The translations under genes and the position numbers were made by a program. Shown here piece after piece: positions 44,113 to 52,693 of a stretch of DNA of 64,000 nt (the stretch's first letter is position 1; each line of letters begins with the position of its first letter). The notes under the pieces were generated by a model. It was given only the letters and a program-made list of their open reading frames with translations. It had not been told where the DNA came from and did not search any database. The DNA is from Pseudomonadota bacterium (GTDB lineage: Bacteria; Pseudomonadota; Alphaproteobacteria; SHVZ01), in the NCBI GenBank assembly GCA_016195085.1, contig JACQAG010000060.1, forward strand, positions 62,001-126,000, given 5' to 3'.

Positions 44113-44820
44113 CTACGGCCTGAGCTGCACCTCCGCCTCGACCTGGACCGCGACCGGCGTCTCGCCGGGTTCGGCTGCCGGCGGTGCCATCGGTTGGGTG
44201 CGATCGGCGGCCATCACCGTTGCCAGGCCCAGGGGCTGGAGGCGCGGGGCGGCGACGTCCCCCAGGCGCACCTCGCGGAAGCGGAGATGGGTCAAGCCGA
44301 GCGCATGCGCGGTGGTCTCCGCCTTCTCGCGGAGCTTCTGGATCGCTTCCGGAATGAGCTCGCCTTCGATGCGTCGGCGCGTCTCCGGGGCGAGCTCGTA
44401 GGCGAGGCCGCCCATGACCAAGCCGTCGTCCTGGAGCTGGCCCGCCAGCGCCAGCAAGGCCGCGGCATCGCTACCGATCAGGGTCAGCCCCTGATTGCCC
44501 CACCAGCGCTGGCCGCGGCGCAAGGTGCGGTCCTCATAGACGTAGTAGCCAGCGGTCTCCACGCGCAAACCGGCGACCGCCTTGGCCTTCTCCAGCGCCG
44601 CCGCCATCTTGGCGTTGACCTGGCCTTGGACGCTGCGCGCATCGGCGCCGCCGACCTCGACGCGCAAGCTGGCGCGCAGCCGATCCTGGGTCACCTGCCT
44701 AACCGCACTCTCCGAGAGGCGCAGCACCACCGCGCCGTCATCGGCTTGCGGTGCGGTTTGCGCCGCTGCGGCCGAGGTCATGAGGCAGAGGACGGCAATG
44801 GTCAGAATCCGTGTCGACAT
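44113..44820 (-). CDS. SIMPL-domain (DUF541) periplasmic protein
   Basis: A 235-residue exported protein. The signal is ILTIAVLCLMTSAAAAQ. The mature part follows the SIMPL/DUF541 pattern: VVLRLSESAVRQVTQDRLRASLRVE, NAKMAAALEKAKAVAGLRVETAGYYVYED, the ELIPEAIQKLREKAETTAHALGL helix, and a C-terminal VAVQVEAEVQLRP strand. Family members (BP26 of Brucella, YggE of E. coli) form oligomeric rings in the periplasm and are linked with oxidative stress. It is 43 bases downstream of the rhodanese gene on the same strand, so the two may be co-transcribed. Confidence 0.85.
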   Translation of the reverse strand: MSTRILTIAVLCLMTSAAAAQTAPQADDGAVVLRLSESAVRQVTQDRLRASLRVEVGGADARSVQGQVNAKMAAALEKAKAVAGLRVETAGYYVYEDRTLRRGQRWWGNQGLTLIGSDAAALLALAGQLQDDGLVMGGLAYELAPETRRRIEGELIPEAIQKLREKAETTAHALGLTHLRFREVRLGDVAAPRLQPLGLATVMAADRTQPMAPPAAEPGETPVAVQVEAEVQLRP

Positions 44821-44863
44821 GGCGAGCTTCTCCAAGGGCGACGTCTTTCTCCTGAGGTGCGGC

Positions 44864-46468
44864 TCAAATCCGGGGAAATTGCGTGAACCGCGCATCGCCG
44901 TCCCGCTCGATCTGCTGCACCAGATCCACCTCCCAGGAGAGATAGTCTCGCATCGCCTGCTCTCTACCTTTGGCGCGGTCATAGGGACGATACCAAACAT
45001 CATCGGCCGCATCGGCCATGTGCTCCTGCCCCGATTCCAGCTTCAGACCGGCAGCGTGCCAGGCCGCCGTGCCGCCGGCCAAGACCTTGACCGGCCGCGA
45101 TGTGAGGCCGGCCAGGTCGGCTGCCGCGAGGCGGGCCAGTGCATCGTCGGCGGCGGTCAGCACCAGAGCACCCGATTGCGGCAGCTTCGTGATGCTGGTG
45201 CCAAGCCGGGCACGGATGACGAACCAGGCGCCGGGAATGTGGCGCTCGCGGTAGTTGAGGCTGGTGTCGAGATCCAGCACCACCGCCTCGCCGCGCTCGA
45301 GCATCGCCTGCAGCTGGATGGCCGCCAGCGTGTTCGCCTTCGCCTCGTCAAGGCCGAGCACGGCGCGGGGGGCGGGTCCCCGCTCGAGCGCGATGCCGTC
45401 GAGGCCGCCCTCTAGGACATAGACCTCGGGCCAGCCCATCTGGATGAGCCATGATGCGGTCATGGTCGAACGCACGCCGGTATCGTCGATGAGCACCAGG
45501 CGGGCATTGCGGGTGCCGACATAGAAGTCGGTCGCCTGCACCAATTGCCCGCCCGGGGCCGAGCGCGAACCCGAACGATGGCCGGCTTGGAACTCTTCGG
45601 GGCTGCGCACATCGAGGAGGTAGAGGCTGCGCTCATCGCGCTCACCGACGAACCGCTCGAGCCTGTCCGCATCGATGCTTTTGACGCCGAAGCGCCGTCC
45701 GACCCGGGCGGCCGCCGCCTTCGCCGTCGCCAGCCCGTTGGCGCTGGGAACCGGCGCCAAGCGATCCGCGCCGTGTTCCAGCTCCAATCCGGCCAAATGC
45801 CAGCCCATGGTGCCGTCCTTGAGGGCGACCACGCGGTTGGGAATCCCGGCATTGATCAGGGATTGCGCGCCGATGATGCTGCGAGTGCGGCCGGCGCAGT
45901 TGACCACGACCAGGGTCGAGGGCCAGGGGGCGAGGTCGTGCACCCGGTAGACGAGCTCGGCGCCGGGGCAGTCGATGCCGCCGGGGATGCTCATGTTGCG
46001 ATATTCGCTCACCGGCCGGCTGTCGAGGATCACCATGTCGGTGCCGGCGTCCTTGAGGCGCTTCACCTCGGCGGCCGACAGCCGCGGGGTCTCCTCATGG
46101 TGCTCGACGAATTCGCCGAAGGCCTTGCTCGGCACATTGACGCCGCTGAACAGCTCGTAGCCGGCTCGAGCCCAGCCCTCGACGCCGCCCTCGAGGATCG
46201 CCACGTCCCGATAGCCGAACGCGGCAAGACGGTTTGCCGCCCGCTCCGCCAGCCCGTCGGCGGCATCGTAGAGCACGATGCGGGTACTCCGCCGCGGCAC
46301 CAGGGCGTCCAGCCGGAGCTCCAGACGGCTGAGCGCCAACGGCACGGCGAAGAGCAGATGGCGAAGCGAGAAGACGCCTTCCTCGCGCACGTCGAGAAGC
46401 GCCAGCTCCCGGCCGTCGCCGAGCATGCGTTTGAGCTGTTGCGGGCTGACGAGACGGTCGGCTTGCAT
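44864..46468 (-). CDS. Multidomain rhodanese with four domains and one catalytic Cys
   Basis: A 534-residue protein made of four rhodanese-like domains, roughly 1-115, 125-240, 260-375 and 390-490. Each has a D-x-R/D-x-x-x-E-[FY] type strand: LLDVREEGVFSLRH, ILDSRPVSEYRNM, LLDVRSPEEFQAGH and VLDLDTSLNYRERH. Only domain 2 keeps the active Cys, in VVVNCAGRTRSIIGA. The matching loops read LYDAADG, LIDDTGV and LTAADDA. Sulfur transfer would then happen in domain 2 only, and the rest may bind or scaffold. ATG at 46468 follows AGGAGGAAGAC. The domain order matches no single characterised enzyme known to me. Confidence 0.88.
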   Translation of the reverse strand: MQADRLVSPQQLKRMLGDGRELALLDVREEGVFSLRHLLFAVPLALSRLELRLDALVPRRSTRIVLYDAADGLAERAANRLAAFGYRDVAILEGGVEGWARAGYELFSGVNVPSKAFGEFVEHHEETPRLSAAEVKRLKDAGTDMVILDSRPVSEYRNMSIPGGIDCPGAELVYRVHDLAPWPSTLVVVNCAGRTRSIIGAQSLINAGIPNRVVALKDGTMGWHLAGLELEHGADRLAPVPSANGLATAKAAAARVGRRFGVKSIDADRLERFVGERDERSLYLLDVRSPEEFQAGHRSGSRSAPGGQLVQATDFYVGTRNARLVLIDDTGVRSTMTASWLIQMGWPEVYVLEGGLDGIALERGPAPRAVLGLDEAKANTLAAIQLQAMLERGEAVVLDLDTSLNYRERHIPGAWFVIRARLGTSITKLPQSGALVLTAADDALARLAAADLAGLTSRPVKVLAGGTAAWHAAGLKLESGQEHMADAADDVWYRPYDRAKGREQAMRDYLSWEVDLVQQIERDGDARFTQFPRI

Positions 46469-46817
46469 GTCTTCCTCCTTGGGCGCAGTCGCCCTTCGGC
46501 TCACGGCTCTAGACCGCGGCAGCGGCCCATACCAGCAGAAGCCGGGCAGCGAAGCAGCCAATAAAGATCGTCGGACGCGTATTTTCGTATCGGTAATGGC
46601 CGCCCTCGCCGCCGGAGGAGCATGGGGGTGCCAGGAATTTTCCGGCTGCGTGTTGACAGCTTCGTGACCAGCGGTGCACGCTTCACGGCGTCATGCGAAG
46701 CCTTGGTTCCGATCGGAAACACAACGATCGTTAGGGACCGTGCCGGCACCGGCGACGGTCCGACCGATTGTCCTTCCGGGCAACGCAACCACGAGAACGA
46801 TCGACGGAGAAACTCCC
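46469..46817. other. Divergent intergenic region upstream of the amino-acid ABC operon
   Basis: This 349-base stretch separates the rhodanese gene from the binding-protein gene. It has no convincing ORF. TTGACA at 46653 could be a -35 element for the plus strand, but no good -10 follows at the usual spacing. GCGTATTTTCGTATCGG near 46578 holds a CGTAT direct repeat. It must carry the promoters for both units; I cannot place them firmly. Confidence 0.4.
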
Positions 46818-47699
46818 ATGACCACACAAGCGCGCCGCGATTTTCTGAAGCTGGGCGGCCTTGCCACCGGCATCGCGGCGGTCGGCGCCGTTGCCGGCAC
46901 CGTGCTGACCGCCCAGAAAGCCGCCGCTCAGGCGAAGTCCGACAGCCAGCTGCGCACCGTGCTTGACCGCGGCAAGCTGATCGTCGGCACCGGCTCGACC
47001 AATCCGCCTTGGCATTTCGAGGACGACAAGGGCCAGCTGACCGGCATGGACATCGCCATGGCCCGCATCCTCGCCAAGGGCTTGTTCGACGACGTGAAGA
47101 AGGTCGAGTTCGTCAAGCAGGAGGCGAACCAGCGCATTCCCAACATCGCCACCGGCAAGGTCGACATCGTCATCCAGTTCATGACGGTCTCGCCGGCGCG
47201 CGCTCAGCTCGTCGCCTTCTCGCGGCCCTATTACGTCGAGGGTGCTGCCTTGATGACCTCGCCCAAGGGCAAGTGGAAGAAGTACGCCGAGCTCAAGGCC
47301 GCCGGCAAGCAGGTGCGGGCTTCGGTCCTGCAGAATGTCGATGCCGACACCCTGGTGCACAACGCCTTGCCGGACGCGCAGGTGCTCCAGCTCGATAGCC
47401 AGGCCAACACCTTCCAGGCCCTCGATGCCGGCCGCGCCGACGTGGCGGTGGTCGATGCCTCGACGGTCAAGTGGCTGGCCAAGCGCAACCCCGACAAATA
47501 TGTCGATGCCGGCTATGCCTATGAGGCACAGCTCTACAGTGCGGCCATGCGCCAGGGCGATCAGGATTGGCTGCATTGGGTCAACACCTGCTTCGACGTC
47601 GCCATGCACGGCCACCAGCCGGAGATCTACACGGCGGCGTTCGAAGAATTCTTCGGCGAGAAGCCGCCGGAGCAGAAGCCCGGATTCCCGGTGATCTGA
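46818..47699 (+). CDS. Polar amino-acid ABC transporter, substrate-binding protein
   Basis: A 293-residue SBP_bac_3 family protein. The N-terminus TTQARRDFLKLGGLATGIAAVGAVAG has a twin-arginine motif (RRDFLK) and a hydrophobic region ending KAAAQA, so it is probably exported folded by Tat. The mature part has LDRGKLIVGTGSTNPPWHFEDD, GQLTGMDIAMARILAKGLF, IVIQFMTVSPARAQLVAFSRPYYVEGAALM and LDAGRADVAVVDASTVKWLAK, where a lysine-arginine-opine-type ligand is bound. ATG at 46818 follows GGAGA. It is the first gene of a five-gene operon; the nature of the amino acid is unknown. Confidence 0.9.
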   Translation: MTTQARRDFLKLGGLATGIAAVGAVAGTVLTAQKAAAQAKSDSQLRTVLDRGKLIVGTGSTNPPWHFEDDKGQLTGMDIAMARILAKGLFDDVKKVEFVKQEANQRIPNIATGKVDIVIQFMTVSPARAQLVAFSRPYYVEGAALMTSPKGKWKKYAELKAAGKQVRASVLQNVDADTLVHNALPDAQVLQLDSQANTFQALDAGRADVAVVDASTVKWLAKRNPDKYVDAGYAYEAQLYSAAMRQGDQDWLHWVNTCFDVAMHGHQPEIYTAAFEEFFGEKPPEQKPGFPVI

Positions 47700-47735
47700 A
47701 TCCGGCCCTCCGTTTCGATTATCCATCAATGACGC

Positions 47736-47767
47736 CGTCCTCTGCCGAGATCTGTCGGCAGAGGACG
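47736..47767 (+). promoter_or_regulatory. Strong mRNA hairpin between binding-protein and permease genes
   Basis: CGTCCTCTGCCGA (47736-47748) and TCGGCAGAGGACG (47755-47767) form a perfect 13-bp stem with a GATCTG loop. No T-run follows. It starts 36 bases after the binding-protein stop and ends 27 bases before the permease GTG. Hairpins in this place in ABC operons protect the upstream message and partly stop transcription, so more binding protein than permease is made. This role is inferred from position. Confidence 0.75.
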
Positions 47768-47794
47768 GGTTCGTGAGCGAGCGGCAGCAGACGC

Positions 47795-48463
47795 GTGAAC
47801 TATCACATCAACTACAACTTCGTTTGGAAGTACTTCGACAAGCTCACCGACGGCCTCGTCCTGAGCCTCGAAATGGCGTTCGTTTCGATTCTCATTGGGA
47901 TCATGATCGGGCTTGGTCTGGCGCTTGCCTATAACGGCTCGGGCCGGATGGTGCGCTGGATAATCGCGGCCTATGTCGAAATCATCCGCAACGTGCCGCT
48001 GTTGCTGCTGGTCTACCTGGTCTTTTACGGCATCCCGACCGTCGGCGGCTTTGCCTACGATGCCACGACCAGTTTCATCATGACGCTCTCCGTCTATTCC
48101 GGCGCCTATCTCGTCGAGATCTTCCGCGCTGGTCTCGATGCCGTGCCGAAGGGGCTGATCGATGCCGGCAAGGCGATCGGCCTGACGCCGATTCAGCATC
48201 TCGTATCGGTGCGGCTCCCGACCATGTTCCGCATCGTGCTGCCGTCCTTGTCGAACACCTTCGTCTCCTTGTTCAAGGACACGTCGGTCGCTTGGGTGAT
48301 CGCGGTTCCGGAACTCTTCTTCGGCTACAACTGGATCTACACCAATACCTTCCGCATCGTCGAAGGCTTGAGCGTATTGGCGGCGATGTATCTCGTCACT
48401 TGCTACGTGTTCATCTTTGCGCTGCAGCAGCTCGAGCGGCGCTATGCGATCGGGCGAAACTGA
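47795..48463 (+). CDS. Amino-acid ABC transporter permease (first)
   Basis: A 222-residue HisM-type permease. Hydrophobic helices alternate with the EAA-loop segment VPKGLIDAGKAIGLTPIQHLVSVRLPTMFRIVLPSL, in which the conserved Gly of A-x-x-I/A-G-L is kept. FFGYNWIYTNTFRIVE and the EIIRNVPLLLLVYLVFYGIP region are typical for polar amino-acid permeases. The start is GTG at 47795. Its TGA overlaps the ATG of the second permease (TGATG). Confidence 0.92.
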   Translation: MNYHINYNFVWKYFDKLTDGLVLSLEMAFVSILIGIMIGLGLALAYNGSGRMVRWIIAAYVEIIRNVPLLLLVYLVFYGIPTVGGFAYDATTSFIMTLSVYSGAYLVEIFRAGLDAVPKGLIDAGKAIGLTPIQHLVSVRLPTMFRIVLPSLSNTFVSLFKDTSVAWVIAVPELFFGYNWIYTNTFRIVEGLSVLAAMYLVTCYVFIFALQQLERRYAIGRN

Positions 48464-49110
48464 TGGACGTCGCGATCAACGCCTTGCCCTTCCTCTGGGA
48501 GGGGCTTTTGGTGACGCTGCATGTGTCCGCGCTCGTCGTGGTGATCGCGTTGGCGATCGGTCTCGTCTTGGGGCTAGGCCTCACCTACGGGCCGCGCTGG
48601 ATCTATTGGCCAATTCGCCTCTACAGCGACATTCTGCGCGGCATTCCCGTGCCGGTGCTGATCTTTGCCGTCTATTACCTGCTTCCAGTCATAGGCTGGA
48701 ACATCGACGGCTTCACCGCCGCAGTCTCTGCGCTTGCCGCCTTCGAGACGGCGCGCGTGCTGGAAGTGACGCGCGGGGCCATCCAATCGATCCACCCGGG
48801 GCAGACAGACGCCGGCCAGGCGATCGGCCTCACCTTCAGCCAGCGCATGATCTATGTGATTTTCCCCCAGGCGCTCCGGCGCTTCCTGCCGCCCTGGATC
48901 AACTCGGTCGTCGACACGGTCAAGGGCAGCTCGCTCGTGTCGTTCGTCAGCATCGTCGAGCTGACCCTGGCAATTCAGCAGGTGATCGGCCGCACCTTCG
49001 AGCCGATGCCGCTCTACATTCTAGGTATGGCCATTTACTTCGCCATCAACTTCACCCTCTCGACCGCCAGCCGGCGCCTCGAGGCGCGTTTTGCCTATAT
49101 CCGCGAGTAG
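48463..49110 (+). CDS. Amino-acid ABC transporter permease (second)
   Basis: A 215-residue partner of the preceding permease with the same layout: LPFLWEGLLVTLHVSALVVVIALAIGLVLG, YSDILRGIPVPVLIFAVYYLLP and the EAA loop IHPGQTDAGQAIGLTFSQRMIYVIFPQALRRFLPPW. The two subunits are expected to form the heterodimeric membrane pore. The start overlaps the upstream stop by one base (TGATG). Its stop is 21 bases before the ATPase gene. Confidence 0.92.
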   Translation: MDVAINALPFLWEGLLVTLHVSALVVVIALAIGLVLGLGLTYGPRWIYWPIRLYSDILRGIPVPVLIFAVYYLLPVIGWNIDGFTAAVSALAAFETARVLEVTRGAIQSIHPGQTDAGQAIGLTFSQRMIYVIFPQALRRFLPPWINSVVDTVKGSSLVSFVSIVELTLAIQQVIGRTFEPMPLYILGMAIYFAINFTLSTASRRLEARFAYIRE

Positions 49111-49131
49111 CCCCCAATCCGCGAGCAATAC

Positions 49132-49911
49132 ATGACCGAAGCGCTCGTTCAGATCCGTGGCGTCAAGAAGTCCTTCGGCGCGACCCTGGTGCTGGATGGC
49201 GTCGACCTCGACGTCGCGAAAGGCCAGGTCGTGGTGGTGATTGGCGCCTCGGGCAGCGGCAAGACCACCTTGCTTCGCTGCATCAATCTCTTGGAGCCCT
49301 ACGATGCCGGCTCGATCCATGTCGACGGCGTCGAGATCGGCTTCCGCGATTCCGGCAATGGCCAGCGTCAGCGCCGGGGCGAGCGCGAGCTCTCCAAGAT
49401 CCGTGCCGATATCGGCATGGTCTTCCAGCTCTTCAATCTCTTTCCGCATCTGACCGCCGTCGAGAACGTCATGCTGGGCTTGCGCAAGGTGCGCGGCATA
49501 CCGAAGCCCGAGGCGCGGACGCTGGCCGAGCAGTGGCTCGTTCGCGTCGGGCTCTCCGACAAGCTCGACAGCCTGCCGATCCAGCTCTCCGGCGGCCAGC
49601 AGCAGCGGGTCGGCATTGCGCGCGCCGTCGCCATGGACCCGAAGGTGTTGCTCTTGGACGAGATCACCTCGGCGCTCGATCCCGAGCTGGTGGGCGAGGT
49701 CCTGAGCGTGGTTCAGGAGCTGGCGCGGGACGGCATGACCATGATCGTGGTGTCGCACGAGATGACGTTCGCCCGCGACGTCGGCTCGCGCATCGTCTTC
49801 ATGGATGGCGGCCGGATCCTGGAGCAGGGGACGCCGCGCGAGGTTCTGGCGCATCCGAGCCATGAGCGGCTGCGGACGTTTCTGAAGCGCATTGAGATGA
49901 AGCACCACTGA
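49132..49911 (+). CDS. Amino-acid ABC transporter ATP-binding protein
   Basis: A 259-residue GlnQ/HisP-type ATPase. Walker A is [20 protein letters not shown], the Q-loop is [19 protein letters not shown], the signature [19 protein letters not shown], Walker [17 protein letters not shown], and the switch His [22 protein letters not shown]. Between Walker A and Q-loop it has an insertion ([20 protein letters not shown]), as in several amino-acid type ATPases. It powers the two permeases upstream. Confidence 0.94.
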   Translation: MTEALVQIRGVKKSFGATLVLDGVDLDVAKGQVVVVIGASGSGKTTLLRCINLLEPYDAGSIHVDGVEIGFRDSGNGQRQRRGERELSKIRADIGMVFQLFNLFPHLTAVENVMLGLRKVRGIPKPEARTLAEQWLVRVGLSDKLDSLPIQLSGGQQQRVGIARAVAMDPKVLLLDEITSALDPELVGEVLSVVQELARDGMTMIVVSHEMTFARDVGSRIVFMDGGRILEQGTPREVLAHPSHERLRTFLKRIEMKHH

Positions 49912-49940
49912 GACCGGGCCGAACGTCATCGAGGACGAGC

Positions 49941-51155
49941 ATGACCGCCAAGCTGAAGCCGCGCTCCGATGTGCGCACGCGCATGGGCCTCAGGCCCATC
50001 ATCAACGTGTCCGGCACCATGACGCATCTCGGCGCCTCGATCGTGGTGCCGGACGCGGTTCGGACCGTGGCCGAGATCCTGCCGGAGTTCGTCGAGATCA
50101 ACGACCTCCACCGGAAGGCGAGCCGGGCGATCGCCAAGCTGACCGGTGCGGAGGCCGGGTTCGTAACGGCGAGTGCCTCGGCGGGAATCACCCTCTCGGT
50201 CGCCGGCTGCATGACCGGCCCCGACCTGGCACTGATCGAGCAGCTTCCCGATGCCGCGGGCATGAAGGACGAGGTGGTCATCCAGATGGGCCACATGACC
50301 CAATATGGCGCGCCGATCGAGCAGGCGATCCGCCTTGCCGGCGCCAAGGTCGTGCCGGTCGGCACCGTGACCGACGCCAGGCCCTATCAGCTCGCCCACA
50401 AGCTCGGCGAGCGGACCGCGGCGGCCGTCTACGTCGTCTCGCATCATACGGTGCAGTACGGGATGATTCCCTTGGCCGAGTTCGCCTCGATCTGCCACGA
50501 GAAGGGCGTTCCGGTGGTGGCCGACCTCGCCTCGGAATACGACCTCAAGGGCTTCCTCGCCGCCGGCACCGATCTTGCGGTCTATTCCGCCCATAAGTTT
50601 CTGGGCGCTCCCACAGCCGGCATCGTCGCCGGACCGAAGGTGTTGGTCCGGTCCGTCTTCCTGCAGAATGCCGGCATCGGCCGCGGCATGAAGGTGGGCA
50701 AGGAAGGGATCGCCGGCACCATCGCCGCACTCGAGGCCTGGGCGGTGCGCGACCATGCGGGCGTGCGCAAGATCGAAGCCGGCTATCTCCAGTTGTGGGT
50801 AAAGCGGTTTCAGGGCCTGCCGGGCATCGAGGCCAGGATCATTCCCGATCCGACCAACAATCCCTTGGATCGGCTCATGCTCAAGATCGATCCCGAGATG
50901 GCGCGCATCACCGCCTGGGAGCTCGCCGACGCACTGGCATCCGGCGATCCGCCGGTGATCGTGCGCGACCACGAGGTCGAGCACGGCTTCTTCCAGATGG
51001 ATCCGTGCAACCTGCATCAGGGGGAGGCCGAGATCGTCGCCGACCGGGTGGTGGCCGAACTCAAACGCGCCGCCACCCGCAACCGCGCCGAGCCCGCCAG
51101 CATCGTCGAGCGCAAGAAGCGCCGCTTCCAGCGGTTGCTGGCTTGGCCTGATTGA
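49941..51155 (+). CDS. SelA-like PLP-dependent enzyme in amino-acid ABC operon
   Basis: A 404-residue fold-type I PLP enzyme of the SelA/DgaE-like group. Relevant parts are [59 protein letters not shown], the aldimine Asp in [11 protein letters not shown] and the PLP lysine in [17 protein letters not shown]. SelA itself needs a selenocysteine tRNA and a partner SelB, for which I see no genes here, so a lyase or ammonia-lyase acting on an imported amino acid is more likely (compare D-glucosaminate-6-phosphate ammonia-lyase). It follows the ATPase by 29 bases and is probably in the same transcript. Confidence 0.85.
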   Translation: MTAKLKPRSDVRTRMGLRPIINVSGTMTHLGASIVVPDAVRTVAEILPEFVEINDLHRKASRAIAKLTGAEAGFVTASASAGITLSVAGCMTGPDLALIEQLPDAAGMKDEVVIQMGHMTQYGAPIEQAIRLAGAKVVPVGTVTDARPYQLAHKLGERTAAAVYVVSHHTVQYGMIPLAEFASICHEKGVPVVADLASEYDLKGFLAAGTDLAVYSAHKFLGAPTAGIVAGPKVLVRSVFLQNAGIGRGMKVGKEGIAGTIAALEAWAVRDHAGVRKIEAGYLQLWVKRFQGLPGIEARIIPDPTNNPLDRLMLKIDPEMARITAWELADALASGDPPVIVRDHEVEHGFFQMDPCNLHQGEAEIVADRVVAELKRAATRNRAEPASIVERKKRRFQRLLAWPD

Positions 51156-51267
51156 GCACATCTAGAACCCTCACCCGCCTCGCTCTCGCTCGGCACCCTC
51201 TCCCGCAATGCGGGAGAGGGAGGGGACCCGCGCGATCAGCGCGGGGAGGGTGAGGGTCGTATTGTGC

Positions 51268-51270
<3 letters not shown>
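51153..51270. repeat. 118-bp palindromic element holding both convergent stop codons
   Basis: The ends TGAGCACA (51153-51160) and TGTGCTCA (51263-51270) are inverted copies and contain the TGA stop codons of the two flanking genes. Inside are ACCCTCACC (51167-51175) with GGTGAGGGT (51249-51257). A perfect hairpin follows, CCCTCTCCCGC (51196-51206) with GCGGGAGAGGG (51210-51220), and a smaller CGCGC stem near 51230-51242. A 30-base part near 51166-51195 recurs reversed at 62850-62879. It looks like a mobile palindromic repeat family. Confidence 0.75.
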
Positions 51271-51924
<654 letters not shown>

Positions 51925-51940
51925 GGCTTCGCCTCCTAGT

Positions 51941-52056
51941 GTCCCGCCCCTGAAATTCGTCCGCGAATTTCAGGAACAAGCGGGCCACCAATCTATTGAA
52001 TCTAGTGTGATTCAGATTCCGAAGTTCGTCGACGAACTTTGGAATCATCACACTAG
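51941..52056. repeat. Pair of tandem palindromes with shared TTCG core
   Basis: Palindrome 1 has CCTGAAATTCG (51949-51959) and CGAATTTCAGG (51964-51974), with outer arms CCCGC (51943-51947) and GCGGG (51980-51984). Palindrome 2 has CTAGTGTGAT (52002-52011) and ATCACACTAG (52047-52056) as perfect outer arms, and GATTCCGAAGTTCG (52015-52028) with CGAACTTTGGAATC (52033-52046) as inner arms (one mismatch). Both begin after CTAGTGT and share TTCGTC near the tip. No T-run follows. This is a structured intergenic repeat, perhaps a REP/MITE-like pair. Confidence 0.75.
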
Positions 52057-52144
52057 GGTCGCTGGGCGCTCTCCCGAGATGGGGACGCAACCAGCCCGAG
52101 TCTAGAATGAAGCGGCTCGGCAAGACAGAGGGCCGCCGGAAGCC

Positions 52145-52651
52145 TCAATCCTTGGCAAGCACCTTCTCGAAGATGACCTTGCCGTCGCCCGGCGCATAGA
52201 AATCCTCGAGCCGGGCGGCCTCGCGGTAGCCCATGCGGCGATAGAACGAGCGAGTCGGCTCGTATTGCGGCTTGGATGAGGTGTCGGCATAGACCCGCGT
52301 GCCGCCCAGCTCCTGGATGGCCGCTTCGGCCGCCGTGTGGAGGGTTCGGCCAATCCGAGCCCCTTGAGCCCGCGCATGGACGGCGATCCAGTAGAGGTCA
52401 TAGCTCGATTGGGTGCCTGGGATCGGTCCGTAGCAGGCATAGCCGACGACGTCGCCGTCGCGCTCGGCAAAGATAAAATGATAGCCCGATTCTGCTTCGC
52501 CCTTGGCCAGCGCCTCGTCGACGAGCTCGATCGCGATTCTCTCTTCGGCCGCGGTGAAGAACCGGGTCGAGCGCACGATCTCGTAGATGCGGTGGCGATC
52601 CGTGGGCATGAGTCCCCGGCGCATGCTCGGGGCAGGGTGCATGGAGCTCAT
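52145..52651 (-). CDS. GNAT-family N-acetyltransferase
   Basis: A 168-residue GNAT. FFTAAEERIAIELVDEALAKGE leads, then the beta-strand core GYHFIFAERDGDVVGYACYGPIP, DLYWIAVHARAQGARIGRTLHTAAEAAIQELG with the acetyl-CoA site Q-x-x-R-I-G, and the FYRRMGYREAARLEDFYAPGDGKVIFEKVL end. It is 42 bases downstream of an ATP-grasp ligase gene on the same strand and may be the last gene of the kamA operon. If so, it could acetylate a beta-lysine product, as AblB does in the N-acetyl-beta-lysine pathway. Nothing in the sequence proves the substrate. ATGs at 52624 and 52609 are other starts. Confidence 0.8.
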   Translation of the reverse strand: MSSMHPAPSMRRGLMPTDRHRIYEIVRSTRFFTAAEERIAIELVDEALAKGEAESGYHFIFAERDGDVVGYACYGPIPGTQSSYDLYWIAVHARAQGARIGRTLHTAAEAAIQELGGTRVYADTSSKPQYEPTRSFYRRMGYREAARLEDFYAPGDGKVIFEKVLAKD

Positions 52652-52693
52652 GTTAGCTCAAACTGCGACAGGCCAGCGTCGTTTCGCGCCCCA

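Noticed and set aside
46653-46680. TTGACA followed by a possible sigma-70 promoter for the ABC operon
   Set aside because: No acceptable -10 box is present 16 to 18 bases downstream, so I did not list a promoter.
49941-51155. Selenocysteine synthase selA
   Set aside because: No selB or selC-like tRNA is in the window, and the gene belongs to an amino-acid uptake operon; SelA-like is the safer name.
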